Assembly (NCBI RefSeq): GCF_002259415.1
Contig: NZ_NPFY01000016.1
Coordinates: 248,001 to 312,000, forward strand
Length of the DNA stretch: 64,000 bases
Reading direction: 5' to 3'
DNA from: Rhodococcus sp. 14-2470-1b
GTDB lineage: Bacteria; Actinomycetota; Actinomycetes; Mycobacteriales; Mycobacteriaceae
Shown here: positions 21,018-30,005 of the stretch, in pieces
Numbering within the stretch: position 1 is the stretch's first letter
Layout: the number at the start of each line of letters is the position of its first letter
Notes under the pieces: generated by a model
Told to the model about the DNA's origin: nothing
The model's database searches: none
Seen by the model: the letters and a program-made list of their open reading frames with translations, nothing else
Program-made: the position numbers and the translations under genes

Positions 21018-21341
21018 ATGCACACGACAGCAGCACCGACGCGGCTAGATGTGGAAGAAGCAGAAGCACGCATTGCGTGGGTAGCGCAGGCGCGGTGCAA
21101 GGGCACCGATCCTGACCAGCTGTTCGTACGGGGAGCAGCGCAGCGCAAAGCAGCGACCATCTGCCGGCACTGCCCGGTGTTGATGCAGTGCGGTGCGGAC
21201 GCGCTCGACAACCGCGTGGAGTTCGGTGTCTGGGGCGGTATGACCGAGCGTCAGCGTCGCGCATTGCTCAAGCAGCACCCCGAGGTCGACTCCTGGTCGG
21301 ACTTCTTCGAGACGCAGCGCCAGCAGCAGGCCGCGATCTGA
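21018..21341 (+). CDS. whiB4: WhiB-family iron-sulfur regulator, WhiB4-like
   Basis: The 107-aa protein has the WhiB pattern of four cysteines: ARCKGTDPDQLFVRG, then CRHCPVLMQC. The conserved GVWGG turn and the basic segment TERQRRALLKQHPE follow. They would bind a redox-sensitive [4Fe-4S] cluster and DNA. In mycobacteria WhiB4 controls oxidative-stress genes. ATG 21018 follows AAGGGG with 8-nt spacing and gives the usual WhiB4 length. It lies beside ponA2 and the Get3-like pair, as I recall for Rv3679-Rv3682. Confidence 0.93.
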   Translation: MHTTAAPTRLDVEEAEARIAWVAQARCKGTDPDQLFVRGAAQRKAATICRHCPVLMQCGADALDNRVEFGVWGGMTERQRRALLKQHPEVDSWSDFFETQRQQQAAI

Positions 21342-21347
21342 GCGGGC

Positions 21348-22472
21348 CTACGCGGACCGGGTGAGTTGATCCGCCACCGCGCGGAGAGCATGCAGGTCCG
21401 ACACCTCGAACGGGAGGGAGGGCACGCCGACGATCGGGACCCGTGGGTGTGCCGAGGTGAACCGTCGGAGCAGGCGCAGTTCGCGAGCGGCCGTCACTGC
21501 CCGGGCGGCGTGAATGCGCAGTACCGCGGCGGCGAGTTCCCCGTCCTCCGAACCGTCCAACTGATCCGCAGCCGTGACAGCGTGATCGGCAGGGAGTGAC
21601 AACAGCGTCGGGTGCGTCCGGTTGAGGATCAGGCCGGCCAACGGCATTCCCTCACCACTCAATCGATCCACGAAGTACGCCGCTTCGCGTAACGCATCCG
21701 GTTCGGCCGCTGCAACGACGACGAAGCTGGTGCCGTCCTCGCGAAGCAGCTGGTAGGTGCGCGTCGCCCGCTCGCGGAAGCCGCCGAACATCGAGTCGAG
21801 TGACTGCACGAATGCAGACGCATCGGTGAGCATCTGACTACCGATCACCGTCGACACGCCGCGGAGGGCCAGGCTCATCGCGCTGGTCACCATCCGCGTG
21901 AGGCCGCGTCCCGGCGCCATCAACAACCTGATGAACCGGCCGTCGAGGAATGAGCCGAGACGTTGCGGCGCATCGAGAAAATCCAGAGCATTGCGCGACG
22001 GTGGGGTGTCCACGACGATCAGATCCCACGTCGAGTCGGACGCGAGCTGGCCGAGTTTCTCCATCGCCATGTACTCCTGCGTTCCGGAGAACGACGAGGC
22101 CACCGTCTGATAGAACGGGTTGGCCAGCACCTGCTCGGCCTTCTCCGGCGTCGAATGCTCGATCACCATCTCGTCGAACGTCCGACGCATGTTCAACATC
22201 ATGGCGTGCAGCTCGCCCGTGGCCCCGGCCGGAAGCTTGACCGGTTGCGGCGAATTGTCGAGCTCGTCGACACCGAGGGCTTGGGCCAGGCGCCGAGCTG
22301 GATCGATCGTCAACACCACGACCTTGCGGCCCTGCTCCGCAGCTCGAAGCGCCATCGACGCCGCCGTTGTCGTCTTCCCCACGCCACCTGCACCGCACAC
22401 CACGACGATGCGGGACTTCGCGCCCCGAAGAATCTTCTCGATATCGAGTACGGGCGCTGCAGCCTTGCTCAT
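21348..22472 (-). CDS. Get3/ArsA-family ATPase, Rv3680-like (BagB-type)
   Basis: The 374-aa P-loop ATPase has the deviant Walker [11 protein letters not shown] (about residue 26), switch [14 protein letters not shown] and switch [15 protein letters not shown]. Arsenite-binding cysteines of true ArsA are not evident. The paired gene upstream overlaps by 4 bp. The mycobacterial pair Rv3679-Rv3680 forms Get3-like ATPases that I recall being named BagA and BagB and linked to glycerol or carbon-source adaptation. The target protein is unknown. The gene ends 6 bp from the convergent whiB4 stop. Confidence 0.88.
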   Translation of the reverse strand: MSKAAAPVLDIEKILRGAKSRIVVVCGAGGVGKTTTAASMALRAAEQGRKVVVLTIDPARRLAQALGVDELDNSPQPVKLPAGATGELHAMMLNMRRTFDEMVIEHSTPEKAEQVLANPFYQTVASSFSGTQEYMAMEKLGQLASDSTWDLIVVDTPPSRNALDFLDAPQRLGSFLDGRFIRLLMAPGRGLTRMVTSAMSLALRGVSTVIGSQMLTDASAFVQSLDSMFGGFRERATRTYQLLREDGTSFVVVAAAEPDALREAAYFVDRLSGEGMPLAGLILNRTHPTLLSLPADHAVTAADQLDGSEDGELAAAVLRIHAARAVTAARELRLLRRFTSAHPRVPIVGVPSLPFEVSDLHALRAVADQLTRSA

Positions 22473-23476
22473 TTCACACCCTGTTCCTTGAGTTCTGCCG
22501 CCAGTTCGTACAACCCGCCGAGGTCGACGCCGTCCGCCAGCATCGGCAGTCGCAGTCTCGCGGAATCCAACTCGTCGAGTTGACGGCCGCTGTCCACTTG
22601 AGCGGCCAGCGTCGACGCGTGCTCGATCGTTTCCGTCAGCAAGCCTGCGAAATCGTCGTCCGACAACGATATTCCTGTCTTCTCCAGCCCGGTTCTGAGC
22701 GCAGCGACGTCGACTGTCCCGTGCGCCGCGTCGTCGAGCGACTCCTCCGGCAGGTACGTCGGCTCGGTGCGGTTGACGATGACGGTGCCCAACTGCAGAT
22801 CGGCTGCTTCCAGCTCCTTCACGGCATCAGCCGTCTCCTGCACCGGCAAGGCCTCGAGCAACGTCACGAGATGCACGACGGTGTCCGCGGAATGCAGCAA
22901 CCGCACCACGCCCTCGCTCTGCGAGCGGACCGGACCGCCCTTGGCCAGATCGGCCATCGCCTTGGTGACATCGAGGAAGTTGCCGATACGGCCCGTCGGG
23001 GGCGAATCGACAACCACCTCGTCGTACACGCGTTTCCCGGCTTTGTCGGTGCGGACCACGCACTCCTTGACCTTGCCGGTCAGCAGGACGTCACGCAGAC
23101 CGGGCGCGATCGTGGTCGCGAACTCGATCGCGCCGATCTTGCGCATCGCGCGCCCGGCGAAACCCAGGTTGTAGAACATGTCGAGGTACTCGAGAAATGC
23201 GGTCTCGATGTCGATGGCAAGCGCGTAGACCTCGCCACCGCCGTCCGCGGACGCGACTCGCGTCTCGACCGGAGGAAGCGGTGGAACGTCGAACAACTGG
23301 GCAATCCCTTGCCTGCCTTCGACCTCCACCAGCAACACTCGTCGACCGTCGGCCGCGAGTGCCAACGCAAGCGCAGCAGCAACCGTCGACTTACCGGTGC
23401 CGCCTTTGCCGGAGACGAAGTGCAACCGCGCAGTGTCGGCCTTCTCCGGCCAACCTTCGAAACTCGATGTGACCAC
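22469..23476 (-). CDS. Get3/ArsA-family ATPase, Rv3679-like (BagA-type)
   Basis: First gene of the ATPase pair, 335 aa. Walker A is [10 protein letters not shown] (about residue 22), with [16 protein letters not shown] after it and [15 protein letters not shown] as the switch region. It is expected to form a complex with the downstream partner. GTG 23476 lies 8 nt after TATATG (23485-23490 on the minus strand) and has no Shine-Dalgarno, so a leaderless transcript is likely. The family relates to tail-anchored protein and metalloid ATPases; the substrate here is not known. Confidence 0.88.
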   Translation of the reverse strand: MVTSSFEGWPEKADTARLHFVSGKGGTGKSTVAAALALALAADGRRVLLVEVEGRQGIAQLFDVPPLPPVETRVASADGGGEVYALAIDIETAFLEYLDMFYNLGFAGRAMRKIGAIEFATTIAPGLRDVLLTGKVKECVVRTDKAGKRVYDEVVVDSPPTGRIGNFLDVTKAMADLAKGGPVRSQSEGVVRLLHSADTVVHLVTLLEALPVQETADAVKELEAADLQLGTVIVNRTEPTYLPEESLDDAAHGTVDVAALRTGLEKTGISLSDDDFAGLLTETIEHASTLAAQVDSGRQLDELDSARLRLPMLADGVDLGGLYELAAELKEQGVK

Positions 23477-23541
23477 AACACGACCATATAGACGAATCGG
23501 ATGTCACCTCGGTGGAACCGTGCGGTCCGACGTCGCGGCGA

Positions 23542-24903
23542 CTATGTCTCGTCTGTTGTCACGGCGACTACGTCGTTGATGGCCTGCTTCAGAATGTCGA
23601 CGTAGCGAGCGTGGTCGGGGAACGTGTCGGGGCACGCTGTCACGCAGACCGTGACCGTGTCGCCCAGGCCGTAGAAGCCGTGCGTGAGGGAGCGGGCGGG
23701 GCCGAGCATCGGGAAGCCGCCGGAGAACAGGCCGGGCGCCCCGCACAGTTCGAGACGTGCATCCCCCCGATTCACACTGACGACAGTCAAGTTGCTCGTG
23801 ACTTCGTCGTGGACGGTGCGCTCTCGAAGTGCATGTTTGCGTGCGCGTCTGTCCAGAGCGAGAAAGACCGGAGCGGGTACGAGATTCTCGGCTCTGATCC
23901 ACCGCAGGAGCAGCGGGTCGAGCAGCTTCTCGCGGGCCTCGGCCAATGACGCCGCGGTTCGTCGCGCGCGCTCGGCGATGTCGGAGACATCGACGTGAAG
24001 GTCGACGTCACCGTTCACGATGCGGTTCTCGGCGGGCCACTTCACGTCCTCGGGAAGTCCCATGGGAACAAGCGCGTTCAGTGTGACCGGGACTGCATCG
24101 CCGACGGTCTCGAGGTAGCGCTCGGCAGCGAGGCCGACCGCGGTCAATGCCGTGGTCGTGACGCTGAACCGGGTCTTGGTGAGTCGATGTGGAGCGCAGG
24201 GAATCACGTGGGCCACGCGGTTGCCGGTGGGCTCGACGTTGCTCGAAATGGAGGGTCGAAGGACGTTTCGATCGGTGATGGATCCGCGCTCACGTTCGAA
24301 AGTGCGGCGTGTACGACGAGCGGCAAGACGCGCGGCGGCCAGACGAAACGGAAGCGCGGCAAGGGCTCCCACTGCCACCGGAACACGCAGGTGGGGCTTG
24401 AACAGGCGTGCCTGCGACTGGGAAGGTTCGGGCGGATCCACCGAGAACAGGGCACGCGCGAGCCGCGTCGCTCCTCGTCCGTCGGTCAGCGCGTGGCTGA
24501 CCTGAACGACCACGACGAGTGCGCGTCCCACGGCGTGCGGTACGTCCTCGACGTCGCGTGCCACGTGGACCTGCCAGGCGGCTCGAGTTGCATCGACGGA
24601 CTTCTGCACCAGCAGACCGAGCTCTTCGACGACACCTTCCCATGTGCGAGAACCGAATTCGACGACCGGCGGGAGTCCGACGCTTCGTGACCAGTACGGA
24701 TACTCGAGGTTTCCGGGGATCTCGACGAGACGCTTGTTCAGATCCGGTATCGATCGGGCGCGTGCGTCGATGAAGTCCGTGATCTCGTCGAGTGTCGGGG
24801 ACGAAAGGTCACCTGCGTCGAAGGTCAACAGCACGTATTGGTCGCGGGGTGCACTTTTCGAGGCGTAGTGGAACGACGCGTCGAGTATGTCCAGACGGCT
24901 CAC
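23542..24903 (-). CDS. WS/DGAT-like acyltransferase (wax ester synthase/diacylglycerol acyltransferase fold)
   Basis: The GTG at 24903 follows GAGAGGG at 7 nt and gives 453 aa. The active-site region reads VSHALTDGRG (about residue 134), so the usual HHxxxDG motif is SHxxxDG. The second His, considered catalytic, is kept. Other WS/DGAT features are visible, such as ALTAVGLAAERYLE and NALVPMGL in the C-terminal half and NLTVVSVNRGD. Such enzymes make wax esters or triacylglycerol from acyl-CoA, which rhodococci store. The gene is absent from the syntenic mycobacterial block as I recall it, so it is an insertion here. Confidence 0.8.
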   Translation of the reverse strand: MSRLDILDASFHYASKSAPRDQYVLLTFDAGDLSSPTLDEITDFIDARARSIPDLNKRLVEIPGNLEYPYWSRSVGLPPVVEFGSRTWEGVVEELGLLVQKSVDATRAAWQVHVARDVEDVPHAVGRALVVVVQVSHALTDGRGATRLARALFSVDPPEPSQSQARLFKPHLRVPVAVGALAALPFRLAAARLAARRTRRTFERERGSITDRNVLRPSISSNVEPTGNRVAHVIPCAPHRLTKTRFSVTTTALTAVGLAAERYLETVGDAVPVTLNALVPMGLPEDVKWPAENRIVNGDVDLHVDVSDIAERARRTAASLAEAREKLLDPLLLRWIRAENLVPAPVFLALDRRARKHALRERTVHDEVTSNLTVVSVNRGDARLELCGAPGLFSGGFPMLGPARSLTHGFYGLGDTVTVCVTACPDTFPDHARYVDILKQAINDVVAVTTDET

Positions 24904-24996
24904 GATTTCGACCCTCTCACATGACGCTCGGCCGTCACATCGTCGAAGCGTCCGGTCGATCGGACTGCAGTATCCCCGCCGACTAGGCTCACCCCC

Positions 24997-25164
24997 ATGA
25001 GCGAAAAGATCATCTGGGAGTACTTCACTGCGCCGGTACTGATTCACGCGACCAAGCAGATTCTGGACAACTACGGTGCCGAGGGCTGGGAGCTCGTGAC
25101 CATCATGTCCGGTCCCAACGGTGGCGACACGTTGGTGGCCTACTTCAAGCGCCCGAAGGCCTAG
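24997..25164 (+). CDS. Small DUF4177-like protein
   Basis: A 55-aa frame starts MSEKIIWEYFTAPVLIHATK and ends TLVAYFKRPKA. The pattern of an aromatic-rich strand, a helix with NYGAEGWELV and a last strand suits the DUF4177 family of small alpha/beta proteins. TAGGCT (24984-24989) lies 7 nt before the ATG with no Shine-Dalgarno, so it is probably leaderless. The ridA start is 2 bp after its stop, so the two are one operon. A small gene at this place before RidA is also known in mycobacteria. Function unknown. Confidence 0.85.
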   Translation: MSEKIIWEYFTAPVLIHATKQILDNYGAEGWELVTIMSGPNGGDTLVAYFKRPKA

Positions 25165-25166
25165 CG

Positions 25167-25619
25167 ATGGCGTGGAGTGAGCGCCTGACCGAACTCGGGA
25201 TCGAGCTGCCGCCGGTCGTACCGCCGCTGGCCGCATACATCCCCGCGGTGCAGACCGGATCGCTGGTCTACACGTCGGGTCAGCTGCCGTTGGTCTCCGG
25301 TGAGCTGACGGCCACGGGCAAGGTCGGTGCGGACGTATCAGCCGAGGACGCCGCCGACGCTGCGCGAGTCTGTGCACTGAACGCGTTGGCAGCGATCAAC
25401 TCGCTCGTCGGTGTCGATTCGATCAAGCGGATCGTGAAGGTCGTCGGCTTCGTCGCCTCGGCCCCCGGATTCAACGGTCAGCCTGCCGTCGTCAACGGCG
25501 CGTCGAACGTGATCGGCGAGATCTTCGGCGACGCCGGAAAGCACGCCAGGTCCGCCGTCGGCGTCGCCGAACTCCCGATCGATGCCCCCGTCGAGGTCGA
25601 GCTGATCGTGGAGGTCTAG
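25167..25619 (+). CDS. RidA-family deaminase
   Basis: The 150-aa protein belongs to the RidA/YjgF family, which hydrolyses reactive enamines and imines made by PLP enzymes. Visible signatures are VYTSGQLPLVSGELTATGKV, the helix AARVCALNALAAI, and the C-terminal ARSAVGVAELPIDAPVEVELI. The conserved Arg that binds the carboxylate is in HARSAVGV. It is translated right after the DUF4177 gene and ends 4 bp from the convergent oxidoreductase. The position matches Rv3678c. Confidence 0.92.
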   Translation: MAWSERLTELGIELPPVVPPLAAYIPAVQTGSLVYTSGQLPLVSGELTATGKVGADVSAEDAADAARVCALNALAAINSLVGVDSIKRIVKVVGFVASAPGFNGQPAVVNGASNVIGEIFGDAGKHARSAVGVAELPIDAPVEVELIVEV

Positions 25620-25623
25620 TGCC

Positions 25624-26469
25624 TCACACGGCGTCCAGTGCTCGCTGAAGATGGAGCCCGCGGCGAACCGAACAGGGATGCTCGACGCCGCCGGCGACCG
25701 ATTCGAGAAATTCGTCGAGAAGAACTCGGAAGCAGTCGGTCGCCGGCGTCGAACGGTCTTGCAGTGACAGCACACCGTCGCTGCCGCTGACCTCCACCCG
25801 GAAGACCGACGGTTGCACCGGCGTCGCGAGTGACAGGCGTGACGTGCTCAGCTTGCCGCCCTCGTGCTCGAGCACCACGGTCCAGGTGTCCGAAGATTCG
25901 TCCCGACGGCTCAGCGCCACGCCGGTGATGGTCCCGAGAGTCAGGTCCAGCAGGTCGAAGACATGCGGCCCGACGTCGAAGAGGGCACCGTCGCGTCGAC
26001 GCCACGGTGAATTCGAATACTCGCCTCCGAGCACTGCCCCGGACAGCCAGGTCCCGGATGCAGAACTCCAATCCCGTCCGTCGGCCTCTGCCAGAAACGC
26101 ACGTGTCTCCGGAGCGAACCGCCTCGTCAACGCGACGATCGACCCGACGCCCGCGCCGGAGACGGCCTCGGCAAGACGCGTGGCGTCGTCCAGGTTGGAC
26201 GCGATGGGCTTGTCGAGTACGACGTGCTTTCCGGCCTCGGCTGCGGCGATCGCCATTCCGGCCTGCACTTGCGGAGGTACCGCGAACGCGACGGCGTCCA
26301 CGTCGGCCATCAGTGTCTCGACGCTGTCGTAGACCGGGGCACCCATGCCCTCAGCAGCATCGGGTCGACGGGCCCACACGCCGACGAAGTCGACGTCCGG
26401 GTGCGCGGCAAGGGACGGGGCGTGTGTCGCGCGAGCCCAAGGACCCGCACCGACCAATCCGATTCTCAT
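25624..26469 (-). CDS. Gfo/Idh/MocA-family oxidoreductase
   Basis: The 281-aa protein has an N-terminal Rossmann domain (MRIGLVGAGPWARATHAPSL), the EKP-like motif as VVLDKPIASN, and a C-terminal alpha/beta domain with DVGPHVFDLLDLTLG carrying a likely catalytic His. These enzymes oxidise or reduce sugars, inositols or related compounds with NAD(P). ATG 26469 lies 6 nt after a -10 TACTTT and is predicted leaderless. The divergent MBL gene starts only 17 bp away. The gene is an addition relative to the mycobacterial order. Its substrate is unknown. Confidence 0.88.
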   Translation of the reverse strand: MRIGLVGAGPWARATHAPSLAAHPDVDFVGVWARRPDAAEGMGAPVYDSVETLMADVDAVAFAVPPQVQAGMAIAAAEAGKHVVLDKPIASNLDDATRLAEAVSGAGVGSIVALTRRFAPETRAFLAEADGRDWSSASGTWLSGAVLGGEYSNSPWRRRDGALFDVGPHVFDLLDLTLGTITGVALSRRDESSDTWTVVLEHEGGKLSTSRLSLATPVQPSVFRVEVSGSDGVLSLQDRSTPATDCFRVLLDEFLESVAGGVEHPCSVRRGLHLQRALDAV

Positions 26470-26486
26470 GCTCTTAAAGTACGACT
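26470..26486. promoter_or_regulatory. Divergent leaderless promoters with overlapping -10 boxes
   Basis: Only 17 bp separate the two divergent start codons. The plus-strand -10 TAAAGT is at 26475-26480 and the minus-strand -10 TACTTT at 26476-26481, so they share five base pairs. Each lies 6 nt from its own ATG, giving leaderless transcripts. The -35 region of each promoter falls inside the other gene. Confidence 0.65.
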
Positions 26487-27266
26487 ATGACTCTCGCGCA
26501 TCCGGCATACGGTCAGCTTCGACAGGTCACACCGACGGCGGCGGTTCTGCTCGCCGACAATCCGGGAAAGATGACGCTCGACGGCACCAACACCTGGATT
26601 CTGCGCGCACCCGGCAGCGACGAGGTGGTCGTGGTCGATCCGGGACCGAAGGACAAGAAGCATCTCGACGCGGTGGCCGCGTCGGGCACTGTGGTTCTTG
26701 TCCTGGTGACGCATCGGCACGGCGATCACACGGACGGATTGAAGCGGTTCCACAAGAAGACGGGCGCGCCGATCCGCGCGTTCTCCGACGAGTTCGTCCA
26801 CGGCAGCACAGCGTTGGTCGACGGCGAGGTCATCGACGCGGCAGGGTTGAAGATCACCGTCCTCGCGACTCCCGGGCACACAGCGGATTCGTTGAGCTTC
26901 GAACTCGACGACGCGATTCTCACCGGGGACACGATCCTCGGTCGGGGTACGACGGTACTTGATCCCAAGGACGGGACTCTCGCGGATTACCTGGCGTCGC
27001 TGGATCGGCTCGAAGCCGCAGGGGCAGGCAAGATCGCGCTACCCGGGCACGGAGCCGAGGTGGCCGACACAGCGGAGGTTGCGCGGATGTACCGAAAGCA
27101 TCGGTTCGAACGACTCGAGCAGATCAAAGCTGCGCTGTGGGTACTCGGCCAGGACGCAAAGCCGATGAAGGTGGTCAAGCACGTCTACGCGGACGTGGAC
27201 AAGAAGTTGTGGCCAGCTGCGCGCATGTCCGTCAAGGCGCAGCTGACCTACCTTCGAGAGAGCTAG
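26487..27266 (+). CDS. MBL-fold metallohydrolase (Rv3677c-like)
   Basis: The 259-aa protein is a metallo-beta-lactamase-fold hydrolase. The metal motif [10 protein letters not shown] (HxHxDH, about residue 74), ATPGHTADS, a bridging Asp in LTGDTILG and a final His in ALPGHG are all present. The C-terminal helical segment ([19 protein letters not shown]) matches the LACTB2-like winged-helix end, so an RNA or thioester substrate is possible. It overlaps the convergent crp stop by 4 bp. The order RidA, MBL, crp is kept from mycobacteria. Confidence 0.9.
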   Translation: MTLAHPAYGQLRQVTPTAAVLLADNPGKMTLDGTNTWILRAPGSDEVVVVDPGPKDKKHLDAVAASGTVVLVLVTHRHGDHTDGLKRFHKKTGAPIRAFSDEFVHGSTALVDGEVIDAAGLKITVLATPGHTADSLSFELDDAILTGDTILGRGTTVLDPKDGTLADYLASLDRLEAAGAGKIALPGHGAEVADTAEVARMYRKHRFERLEQIKAALWVLGQDAKPMKVVKHVYADVDKKLWPAARMSVKAQLTYLRES

Positions 27267-27937
27267 CGAGCCCGGCGAGCCAGACGCTCGGAGTCGGAGA
27301 TCAGCACGCTCTTGCCTTCGAGCCGCAGCCAACCGCGGTGCGCGAAGTCCGCGAGTGCCTTGTTGACGGTCTCACGCGACGCGCCGACGAGCTGAGCGAT
27401 CTCTTCCTGCGTCAGGTCGTGCGTGACGCGGAGCGATCCGGCTTCCTGAGTGCCGAAGCGCTGTGCCAGCTGGAGAAGCGCTTTGGCGACACGGCCGGGG
27501 ACGTCGGTGAAGATCAGATCCGCGAGGTTGTTGTTGGTGCGACGCAACCGGCGAGCCAACACGCGGAGAAGCTGCTCGGCGATCTCGGGACGCTGGTCGA
27601 TCCACGCCTTCAGAGCGTCGCGGTCCATGCTGACCGCGCGGACCTCGGTGACCGTCGTCGCGGTGGACGTGCGGGGACCCGGGTCGAAGATGGACAGCTC
27701 GCCGAACATGTCCGACGGACCCATGATGGTCAGCAGGTTCTCGCGGCCATCGGGAGAGCGGCGTCCGAGCTTGATCTTGCCGGAGACGATGATGTACAGC
27801 CGGTCACCGGGCTCGCCCTCGTTGAAGACCACATGTCCACGAGGAAAATCGACCGGCTGCAGCTGCTTCGTCAGCGCTGCTACCGCAGAGGGTTCGACTC
27901 CTTGGAAGATGCCGGCCCGTGCCAGGACGTCGTCCAC
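27263..27937 (-). CDS. crp: Crp/Fnr-family cAMP-responsive regulator (Crp/GlxR-like)
   Basis: The 224-aa protein has the actinobacterial Crp layout. A cyclic-nucleotide domain ([38 protein letters not shown] with the cAMP-binding Arg and Thr) is followed by a long helix and a winged helix-turn-helix ([20 protein letters not shown]). GTG 27937 has AAGGAG 6 nt upstream. It is syntenic with M. tuberculosis Crp (Rv3676) next to nth. Members bind TGTGA-N6-TCACA; a perfect site lies before acsA at 37126. No clear autoregulatory site was seen in the 246 bp upstream. Confidence 0.96.
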   Translation of the reverse strand: MDDVLARAGIFQGVEPSAVAALTKQLQPVDFPRGHVVFNEGEPGDRLYIIVSGKIKLGRRSPDGRENLLTIMGPSDMFGELSIFDPGPRTSTATTVTEVRAVSMDRDALKAWIDQRPEIAEQLLRVLARRLRRTNNNLADLIFTDVPGRVAKALLQLAQRFGTQEAGSLRVTHDLTQEEIAQLVGASRETVNKALADFAHRGWLRLEGKSVLISDSERLARRAR

Positions 27938-28183
27938 TTGCGCTCCTTTTGGGATGTCGCCGGCGTGGTCACCCGCGTCGACGATAGGCGTTTCTCGCTT
28001 ACGTGCGCTCGGCGAGCCTGGGGCTCTCGAAGCTCACGTCAGTAATCAAACATGACAATTATCTCGGTGAAGTCTACTTCGCCGAGGCGCAATACGAGTG
28101 ATCGGCACCACCGACGTGCCGTGAAGGTTGTGAACTAAACGATCCGTTGGGCTGTTGTCCACCCAAAATGCGACAATTCGGAC

Positions 28184-28435
28184 TCAGCTCGCGCGCTGGT
28201 CCGCGAGTTCCTCGGAAGCGGGGGTACGGCGCTTGCGGCTGTTGAAACGAGCGAGAGCGTGCGGCATGCCCTCGTTGGCGAGGGTCGCGACCTCGGAGGT
28301 GCTGGCCTGATCGAGGAACTCCTGCACCTCTTGTTCGCGGACACCGAGCTTGCTCAAGCGGAACTCCACGCGCTCCATGGCGAGGGCGAACAACATCAGG
28401 AGCACAGGGAAGAGCACTACGGCGAGTCCTTGCAT
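28184..28435 (-). CDS. Small membrane protein (Rv3675-like position)
   Basis: An 83-aa frame starting [20 protein letters not shown] has one strong N-terminal transmembrane helix and a charged, probably cytoplasmic helix ([20 protein letters not shown]) and basic tail. It lies between crp and nth, where mycobacteria also keep a small membrane protein gene. No strong Shine-Dalgarno precedes the ATG. Function unknown. Upstream codons in the frame look non-coding. Confidence 0.7.
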   Translation of the reverse strand: MQGLAVVLFPVLLMLFALAMERVEFRLSKLGVREQEVQEFLDQASTSEVATLANEGMPHALARFNSRKRRTPASEELADQRAS

Positions 28436-28515
28436 ACCGAGCAGTAAACACCGAAAAGGTCTCGATAAGAACACAGGGCCGATTCGTTGCAGATTCTTGT
28501 CCGTACAGTTGTGGA

Positions 28516-29349
28516 GTGAAATCGACAGCCCCGTCGGCGCTCGACGTGCGCAAACGCGAAGAGACCGCATTGGGGCTCAAACGCCGAGCGCGACGAATGA
28601 ACAGAGAGCTCGCCGTTGCGTTTCCGCACGTCTACTGCGAACTCGACTTCACCAACCCCCTCGAACTGGCCGTCGCCACCATTCTGTCGGCGCAATGCAC
28701 CGACAAACGCGTCAACATGGTCACGCCGGCGCTTTTCGTGAGATATCGCACTGCCAAGGATTACGCCGAAGCGGACAGAACGGAACTAGAGGAGTACATC
28801 CGTACCACCGGCTTCTACCGGAACAAGGCGAACTCGCTGATCGGGCTCGGATCCGCCCTGCTGGAGAAGTTCGACGGCGAGGTCCCGCCCCGGCTGAAAG
28901 ACCTCGTCACGCTCCCCGGAATCGGACGAAAGACCGCAAACGTCGTGTTGGGGAACGCGTTCGACGTACCAGGAATCACCGTCGACACCCACTTCGGTCG
29001 ACTCGTCCGACGGTGGCAGTGGACGGACGAGGAAGATCCGGTGAAGGTCGAGCACGCCGTCGGCGCGCTGATCGAGCGCAAGGAATGGACACTGCTCAGC
29101 CACCGCGTGATCTTCCACGGACGCCGCGTGTGCCACGCCCGCAAGCCGGCGTGCGGTGTCTGCGTCCTCGCCAAGGACTGTCCTTCCTACGGACTCGGCC
29201 CGACCGACAAGGTGGAGGCTGCGGCGCTCGTGAAGGGCCCGGAAACGGATCACCTCCTACGCCTGGCAGGAGTGGAGCCTGCGGAACGACCCCATGAAGC
29301 AGGAGTGGAGCCAGAGCCCGCGGAACGATCTGGTGGGGGACCTCGGTGA
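28516..29349 (+). CDS. nth: Endonuclease III (DNA glycosylase/AP lyase)
   Basis: It removes oxidised pyrimidines and nicks AP sites. The 277-aa protein has the helix-hairpin-helix [13 protein letters not shown] with catalytic Lys139, the catalytic Asp157 in VDTHFGR (18 residues later, as in E. coli), and the [4Fe-4S] ligands C-x6-C-x2-C-x5-C in [20 protein letters not shown] 28516 lies 6 nt after TACAGT and is likely leaderless. The C-terminal tail after about residue 250 is encoded by two copies of the dispersed repeat (AGVEPAERP and [11 protein letters not shown]), making it longer than usual. The stop overlaps the thioredoxin-like gene. Confidence 0.96.
   Translation: MKSTAPSALDVRKREETALGLKRRARRMNRELAVAFPHVYCELDFTNPLELAVATILSAQCTDKRVNMVTPALFVRYRTAKDYAEADRTELEEYIRTTGFYRNKANSLIGLGSALLEKFDGEVPPRLKDLVTLPGIGRKTANVVLGNAFDVPGITVDTHFGRLVRRWQWTDEEDPVKVEHAVGALIERKEWTLLSHRVIFHGRRVCHARKPACGVCVLAKDCPSYGLGPTDKVEAAALVKGPETDHLLRLAGVEPAERPHEAGVEPEPAERSGGGPR
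29266..29330 (+). repeat. Two copies of the dispersed core repeat inside the nth 3' end
   Basis: Copy one (29266-29291) reads GCAGGAGTGGAGCC then TGCGGAACGACC. Copy two (29299-29330) is the same unit with a small internal insertion (AGAGCC) before CGCGGAACGATC. Both are read in frame as part of Nth. The same core occurs at 3330, 35063, 44976, 49939 and 53782. Confidence 0.85.
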
Positions 29350-30005
29350 CGGGGTCTGCGGCGAGGTGGTCGCTGGCGGCGTTGCTGGTTGTCGTGGCGT
29401 TGGTGTACGCGATCTGGCCGCGAGGCGACGATCCGGAGCCGGTGACGGGGATGCCCGGGCAGGGCGCGCCGGTTGTCGAGGAGCGTCGGTCCGCGGACAC
29501 TGCCGAGGCGCTCGCCCCGCTGCGGGAACGCGCCGGGCTGCAGAGTTGCCCGGCGCCGTCCGCCGAGACCGACTCGTCCGGTCCGTTGGCCGGGATCGTG
29601 CTCGAGTGCATCGGTGACGGTTCGCAGGTGGATCTGGGCCGCGCTCTCGCGGGCACTCCGACGTTGATCAACCTGTGGGCGTATTGGTGCGGTCCGTGCG
29701 CGCAGGAGTTGCCGCATCTGCAGGAGTACGCGTCGCAGATGCAGGGACGGGTCGCGGTGTTGACCGTGCACCAGGACCGGAACGAGTCGAACGGGCTGAC
29801 GAAGCTTGCCGATTACGGGGTGACGCTGCCGGGTGTGCAGGACGGAGCGGGTCGCATAGCAGCAGCCGTCGGCGCGCCGAATGTGCTCCCCGTGTCGATT
29901 CTCGTGGGCGCGGATGGCAATGTCGCCGAGGTGCTGCCACAACCGTTCGACAGTGTTCAGGAGATCGACGACGCCGTGTCCGCGGGGCTCGGAATCAGCC
30001 GATGA
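29346..30005 (+). CDS. Membrane-anchored thioredoxin-like (TlpA/ResA-type) protein
   Basis: The 219-aa protein has an N-terminal membrane anchor (residues 8-24) and an extracytoplasmic thioredoxin fold with the redox motif WCGPC (about residue 119) in [16 protein letters not shown] and the cis-Pro region LPVSILV. It probably reduces or transfers disulfides outside the membrane. GTG 29346 overlaps the nth stop and the 3' end overlaps the Nudix gene, so nth, this gene, Nudix and marP form a coupled operon as in Rv3674c-Rv3671c. Extra cysteines (SCPAP, LECIG) lie before the domain. Confidence 0.9.
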   Translation: MTGSAARWSLAALLVVVALVYAIWPRGDDPEPVTGMPGQGAPVVEERRSADTAEALAPLRERAGLQSCPAPSAETDSSGPLAGIVLECIGDGSQVDLGRALAGTPTLINLWAYWCGPCAQELPHLQEYASQMQGRVAVLTVHQDRNESNGLTKLADYGVTLPGVQDGAGRIAAAVGAPNVLPVSILVGADGNVAEVLPQPFDSVQEIDDAVSAGLGISR

